A program made the translations under genes and the position numbers. DNA of 64,000 nucleotides from Chitinophagaceae bacterium (GTDB taxonomy: Bacteria; Bacteroidota; Bacteroidia; Chitinophagales; Chitinophagaceae): the NCBI GenBank assembly GCA_020403455.1, contig JADBXP010000027.1, positions 1 to 64,000 of the forward strand, written 5' to 3'. Shown here in pieces: positions 61,357-64,000 of the stretch (position 1 is its first letter; each line of letters begins with the position of its first letter). The notes beneath the pieces are model-generated. The model worked only from the letters and a program-made list of their open reading frames with translations. It did no database searches and was not told the DNA's origin.

Positions 61357-63495
61357 TTATTTTCCTGCAGGACTGTAGAACAATACCGCAGCATCGATGA
61401 GTCGTTTGTTTTCACCAAAAGGGCGGTAGCTGACTTTTAATTCATTGCCCCCACCACTATCGAAATACTGTAACCTGAAACTGTGGTATCCTTTTTCCAG
61501 GATGCAGCGGCCGGAGCGTTCTTCTGCTCCATGATTCCCATCATTGTTAACCACCTCTTTGCCGTCAATAAATAAAATACTGCCATCATCACTGGTGGTG
61601 AAAAACTCATAACCATTCGTCTTGTCCACTTTGATCCATCCCTCGAAAACCAATCCAAACTTGTCTTTGCGTGCTTTCATTGAGAGAGAAGGAACCGGCA
61701 CAATTCCACTTGCCTTTGGTGCTGCCTGCAAAACAGACATGTCCATTTCATTGGCCTCGAAATATTGATACCGAAGTCCGGCTTGCAGATTGGCAGGTGC
61801 CTTCATTGCTTTGAACATGGTCAGACCGGTGATGTTTAGTTCAGCAGTATCTCCGGGTAATTTACCGGCTTCAGAAAGCGCAAATGCCTTGATTTTCCCA
61901 TCTCCTTTCACTGTAAAAGGTTGCACATAAGTAACAACTGGTTGACTGCCGATTTGGTAACCAATTGCAACGCCCGGTGCCGGCGGCTGAAGTGTCACCA
62001 ATGCACCCGATAAATCGGGTTGATAACTAACATCAAAAGTAGGTTTCTTGCGATAGTCACCGTAACCATTGATCTTGATCACATAAGCTGAAGAGGTACT
62101 GAAAACATTGGGATCGAAGGGCGGCAACTGAATGACCACATCATCACCCATCAGCGTGGCGGATAATTGCGCCCCGGTGGCGAGAAGCGTGATCTGCTTC
62201 AATGGAACTGTGGGACCGAGATTTTTCAAAACAACTTTACCATCGGAAGGATAACGGGGCAGTATGGCATACAACTGTTGCTGACCTGATTTGTAAGTAT
62301 AGAATACTTCTTTCCTTGCATAACCCGGGGAAGGATCGACAGTTAGCTTCAACATGAAATCTTCTCCCTTCTTTGCTTTATAATCTCGCTTGCCATCAGA
62401 CCATTGACAAGTATGTTTCCATCTTTCCGTACCATAGATCGCTTCTCCATTCACGGAAAGCCATTTCCCGATGTCGAGCAGTCTTTCCTGCATGATGGGG
62501 GGAATTTTGCCATGCTCATCGGGTCCAATATCTAGCAGGAAATTCCCGCCGCGGCTTACTTTATCGATGAGGTGAAAAATGAGGGACTGGGATGAATTGT
62601 AATCCCAGGCATCTTCTTCCCGGTTGTAGCCATAGGAATATCCCATTCCCCTGCTTTCCTCCCAATAGTGCTGATCAAAATCGAGATCGGGTTGGTATTC
62701 CGGAGTAAAGACTGCGCCTTGTTTGAATCGTATTCCGCTGCCCCAGCGATCATAGGTAACTACCTTGTCTTTTACCGGACTCTCATTGTACAACCAGGCC
62801 AGGAATTCTTTCGACTTCCAGGTTTCATCGGTTGCATCCCAGTCTCCATCCGTCCAGAAAACATCGGGCTGGTAGTTGTTGATGAGCTCTTTCATTTGCG
62901 GCCACATGTGTGTGTTCACATATTTGGCAGGATCTGTTTTCCAGATGGGATTGAACCATTCGTACAAAGAATAGTACATGCCGGCACGCACCTTGGTTTT
63001 TCTAACCGCCCGGAACAGATCGCCCAGTAAATCACGACGTGGACCGGTAACCAGTGAATTCCATCCCTGCCCCCAGCTGCGACTGGCTTCATTGCTGGGC
63101 CAGAGAGCATAGCCATCGTGGTGTTTGGAAGTAAGCACAATGTATTTGGCGCCGGATTTCTCGAACAAACGAGCCCACTCATCGGGGTTGTACAATTCTG
63201 CCTTGAATTGATCGGCTAACTGATAATAAGTTAGATTACCGAAACGCTTGCGGTGGTATTCTTTGCGGGCAGAGTCACCTGATTCCAGCCCCTGCTGGTA
63301 CCATTCAGCATAGCCCCCTTTGGTGGTATAACCAGGAACGGCATACACACCCCAGTGGATGAAAATACCAAATTTGGCATCCCTGAACCAGTTGGGAACA
63401 GGTCGGGTATTCAATGAAGACCAATCGGGTTGATAGTTCTGCGCATGGGCAAAAAGAAAGGTGCAGCCACACACCAGCAAGCATAATTTTTTCAT
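61357..63495 (-). CDS. Alpha-L-fucosidase GH29 with C-terminal PA14-like domain, secreted
   Basis: A 712-residue secreted glycosidase. The start is set at ATG 63495, giving the signal peptide KKLCLLVCGCTFLFAHAQ; the longer frame is less likely. The GH29 domain (about 25-360) contains RDAKFGIFIHWGVYAVPGY, YIVLTSKHHDGYALWPS and PDVFWTDGDWDAT, whose first Asp is the nucleophile. A beta-sandwich follows at about 390-560. The last 150 residues look PA14-like (FEGWIKVDKTNGYEFFTTSD, DDGSILFIDGKEVV), a carbohydrate-binding module. It releases fucose from glycans outside the cytoplasm. It is divergent from fumC. Confidence 0.9.
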   Translation of the reverse strand: MKKLCLLVCGCTFLFAHAQNYQPDWSSLNTRPVPNWFRDAKFGIFIHWGVYAVPGYTTKGGYAEWYQQGLESGDSARKEYHRKRFGNLTYYQLADQFKAELYNPDEWARLFEKSGAKYIVLTSKHHDGYALWPSNEASRSWGQGWNSLVTGPRRDLLGDLFRAVRKTKVRAGMYYSLYEWFNPIWKTDPAKYVNTHMWPQMKELINNYQPDVFWTDGDWDATDETWKSKEFLAWLYNESPVKDKVVTYDRWGSGIRFKQGAVFTPEYQPDLDFDQHYWEESRGMGYSYGYNREEDAWDYNSSQSLIFHLIDKVSRGGNFLLDIGPDEHGKIPPIMQERLLDIGKWLSVNGEAIYGTERWKHTCQWSDGKRDYKAKKGEDFMLKLTVDPSPGYARKEVFYTYKSGQQQLYAILPRYPSDGKVVLKNLGPTVPLKQITLLATGAQLSATLMGDDVVIQLPPFDPNVFSTSSAYVIKINGYGDYRKKPTFDVSYQPDLSGALVTLQPPAPGVAIGYQIGSQPVVTYVQPFTVKGDGKIKAFALSEAGKLPGDTAELNITGLTMFKAMKAPANLQAGLRYQYFEANEMDMSVLQAAPKASGIVPVPSLSMKARKDKFGLVFEGWIKVDKTNGYEFFTTSDDGSILFIDGKEVVNNDGNHGAEERSGRCILEKGYHSFRLQYFDSGGGNELKVSYRPFGENKRLIDAAVLFYSPAGK

Positions 63496-63587
63496 AGACA
63501 AAAACTTCTGATTGAAATTAAGAAAAACCATGGTAATCAGGCAGAACATTCCCGAATAGGCCGGATGACTCGATGAATTTTAACCAA

Positions 63588-63614
63588 TTGAATTGACGCT
63601 ACGTCTTACCTTTG
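63588..63614 (+). promoter_or_regulatory. Candidate promoter of fumC (TTG-N16-TACCTTTG)
   Basis: TTG at 63588 and TACCTTTG at 63607 fit the Bacteroidota sigma-A consensus (TTG, then TAnnTTTG) with 16 bp between them, slightly shorter than usual. The ATG of fumC is at 63648, leaving a leader of about 28 bases. Confidence 0.55.
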
Positions 63615-63647
63615 CCGCGAACAAATCATTCGATAAAATTTATTGAT

Positions 63648-64000
63648 ATGGACTACCGGATAGAAAAAGATACCATGGGTACAGTGCAAGTGCCTGCACA
63701 TGTTTACTGGGGTGCCCAGACACAGAGAAGCATTGAGAATTTTAAAATAGCGCAGGATATCAACCGCATGCCACGGGAGATCATTGAAGCATTTGCCTAT
63801 CTTAAAAAAGCTGCTGCCATCACCAATTGTGAAGCAGGTGTTTTAACCAAAGAAAAATCAGACCTGATCGGACAGGTATGTGATGAAATCGTAAATGGAC
63901 AACTCAACGATCAATTTCCGCTGGTAGTTTGGCAAACAGGAAGTGGAACACAAAGTAACATGAATGTGAATGAGGTGATTGCTTATCGCGGACATGTGAT
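63648..64000 (+). CDS. fumC: Fumarate hydratase class II, N-terminal part (cut by window edge)
   Basis: The first 117 residues of a fumarase [33 protein letters not shown] near the N-terminus, and [19 protein letters not shown] at the end of the visible part, a substrate-binding region of the fumarase/aspartase superfamily. It hydrates fumarate to malate in the TCA cycle. The start is ATG 63648. The SS-loop catalytic region lies beyond the window. Confidence 0.95.
   Translation, partial: MDYRIEKDTMGTVQVPAHVYWGAQTQRSIENFKIAQDINRMPREIIEAFAYLKKAAAITNCEAGVLTKEKSDLIGQVCDEIVNGQLNDQFPLVVWQTGSGTQSNMNVNEVIAYRGHV

Overview
The window looks like a chromosomal segment of a member of the Bacteroidota, probably near the Chitinophagaceae. 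It carries type IX secretion and gliding genes (porU, porV, gldJ), a large TonB-dependent receptor with a carboxypeptidase-like N-terminal domain, a DUF983 protein, and promoter-like TAnnTTTG boxes close to start codons. The family-level placement is inferred from gene content; no rRNA or marker phylogeny is visible.

Layout. (1) 1-1060: the end of an IS3-family element, then a four-helix-bundle (23S intervening-sequence-type) gene between GTCTTTGG repeats. (2) 1063-34607: a long surface-polysaccharide locus, nearly all on the minus strand. It holds a WecA/MraY-type initiating transferase, nucleotide-sugar enzymes (Gmd, WecB, two nucleotide-sugar dehydrogenases, a GDP-mannose 3,5-epimerase-like enzyme, a GHMP sugar kinase), about nine glycosyltransferases including three with fucosyltransferase-like motifs, four methyltransferase genes (one a two-domain fusion), a heparinase-like/bi-domain-oxidoreductase cassette, an aminotransferase/HAD/CapK cassette, and an MsbA/PglK-type ABC exporter. 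No Wzx or Wzy is recognised. Much of 4.2-33 kb is strikingly AT-rich compared with the flanks, which suggests transfer. (3) 34.9-43.9 kb: core genes ispF, porV, porU and, divergently, gldJ, murF and a DUF983 gene. (4) 44-50.8 kb: a beta-helix-like lipoprotein with its TonB receptor, a VIT-family transporter, a di-haem peroxidase and a small conserved protein. (5) 50.9-52.2 kb: ten tandem units of about 130 bp, rich in hairpins, next to tRNA-Ser(GGA). (6) 52.4-53.8 kb: tatD and a NodB-type deacetylase. (7) 54.1-57.1 kb: an AT-rich redox-like island with a CPVC thioredoxin-like protein, a secreted protoglobin, a DUF2024 protein, a gamma-glutamylcyclotransferase remnant, a MarR regulator with four C-terminal cysteines, and YggS. 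(8) 57.5-64 kb: gltX, an aldo/keto reductase, a stand-alone B12-binding subunit, an enoyl-CoA hydratase, a secreted GH29 fucosidase and the start of fumC.

The most unusual signals are the hairpin array, whose units keep their flanks while exchanging one hairpin for another and which share a module with the terminator of the adjacent tRNA-Ser; the 233-bp duplication of the sugar-kinase 3' end that brackets a nucleotide-sugar dehydrogenase; the exported-protoglobin island; and the fused methyltransferase and glycosyltransferase genes.
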